From Luscinia megarhynchos (Eukaryota; Chordata; Aves; Passeriformes; Turdidae): a DNA stretch of 64,000 bases. The stretch's first letter is position 1. The number at the start of each line of letters is the position of its first letter. Where the stretch lies: NCBI GenBank assembly GCA_034336665.1, contig CM067570.1, forward strand, positions 13,437,502 to 13,501,501, read 5' to 3'. Under the pieces are notes generated by a model. It saw nothing but the letters and a program-made list of their open reading frames with translations, searched no databases and had not been told where the DNA came from. A program made the position numbers and the translations under genes. Of the stretch, positions 63,276 through 64,000 are shown piece after piece.

Positions 63276-63482
63276 TTAGTCACAAAATGAATCAACATTG
63301 GTATATCCATCAATATCCAGACCCTTCCTCAGCTTCATTGCTCTTCTTTGGACTTGCTTCAACACCTGAGCGTCCTCCTTGTAGGGAGTGGCCCAAAAAT
63401 TAACTCTGCCCAAGTCACCTCTTGTCCTACTTTTCTTTGCTGACCTGATGGGAATAAACACAGCCCCTGGAAGTGTCACCAT
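63276..63482 (-). mobile_element. CR1 LINE fragment, reverse-transcriptase C-terminus (broken)
   Basis: On the minus strand the translation contains NFWATPYKEDAQVL followed by KQVQRRAMKLRKGLD (63,409-63,315). This matches the pattern FWxPxYKxDxxxLExVQRRAxKxxxGLE near the C-terminus of CR1 ORF2 (reverse transcriptase). The residues upstream of it (toward 63,482) no longer follow the family pattern, and the frame stops soon after the motif. It is therefore a truncated, inactive copy. The boundaries are set by the open frame; the element may extend further on either side in decayed form. This orientation is opposite to the other CR1 copies in the window. Confidence 0.8.
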
Positions 63483-64000
63483 TCCCTGGAAGCTGTGTTA
63501 AGTGCCCAAGCACCTTCCCTTTGTGCTAAATGTCAGCAGAGGGGTAAGATCCAGCTGGTTAATGTCAGGTAACTCTGACTTTCAAAACTGGGTCACAGAG
63601 GACAAAACATTAATTATAAATTCATTTGACTAACTTCACTGTAAGAGGCAGCCTTCTGAGCTTCTCACTTAAGTTAGAGCAATGTTTTACCAGGAAGGTG
63701 GAGACATTTATCAGGCAAGGAACTTTCAGAGTAAATCACTTGAAAATAACATAAAGCATGTCTTTGAAGGCATAATACAGCATCCTTGGAAATTCAGGGG
63801 AGTGGATGTGACTTACACAGAGTTCAGAAGGATTTAGTACATCACTATGTATGGGCAGGTGGTGAATGAGATCAGTAAAGGCAGAGAAAAGAGCCAGGGA
63901 TTTGGTATGAAGAAGTCCAAAAATGTAATATTTAATCATTGTAAATACACAGAAATCATTGCTGGTAAACACAGCATGAGAATCTAAAGAAAGGAAGGGT
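63483..64000. other. Noncoding sequence
   Basis: No gene or clear repeat was recognised. A 78-codon minus-strand frame is rich in Phe, Leu and His without motifs. The decayed remainder of the CR1 fragment may extend into the left part. Confidence 0.5.

Noticed and set aside
1..64000. CRISPR arrays, bacterial operons, phage or plasmid features, rRNA or tRNA genes
   Set aside because: No regularly spaced repeats, ribosome-binding-site/ORF organisation or tRNA/rRNA signature was seen. Codon-dense regions are absent and the repeats are vertebrate CR1/MIR types.

Overview
This window looks like a piece of a bird nuclear genome, from a gene desert or a very large intron. It is AT-rich and CpG-poor by eye. 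Stop codons interrupt every frame often: the longest ATG-initiated open frame is only 167 codons, and none of the open frames resembles a known cellular protein. The recognisable mobile elements are truncated CR1 LINEs, two of them ending in the typical CR1 3' tail, plus one old MIR/CORE-SINE-like remnant. Mammalian L1 and Alu were not recognised. Together these point to a sauropsid, most likely avian, chromosome. They do not identify a species or a locus.

Layout. Positions 1-47,500 are unique-looking noncoding DNA with scattered short low-complexity tracts, small tandem duplications, hairpins and locally GC-richer patches (about 8.5 kb, 28.6 kb). Interspersed repeats concentrate on the right: an ancient, heavily diverged CR1 fragment (about 47.55-48.34 kb, + strand), a MIR-like SINE (about 50.07-50.24 kb, +), two younger CR1 3' ends (50.43-50.52 kb and 54.29-54.53 kb, +), and a CR1 reverse-transcriptase C-terminal fragment (63.28-63.48 kb, -). 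No gene, RNA gene, CRISPR array, phage or operon structure is visible.

The parts worth a second look are modest. They are a full IUPAC match to the CTCF core motif at 41,140; a two-part hairpin at 61,835-61,893; a few short open segments flanked by good splice signals (5,854-5,895 -, 28,638-28,712 +, 53,619-53,655 -, 58,246-58,286 +); homeodomain/forkhead-motif-rich stretches that could be conserved enhancers (about 20.2-20.65 kb, 32.1-32.55 kb, 44.1-44.45 kb); and a minus-strand open stretch at 17.7-18.0 kb followed by a second one in a shifted frame. I saw nothing that supports a new biological system. Conservation across birds and RNA-seq are the tests that would change this reading.
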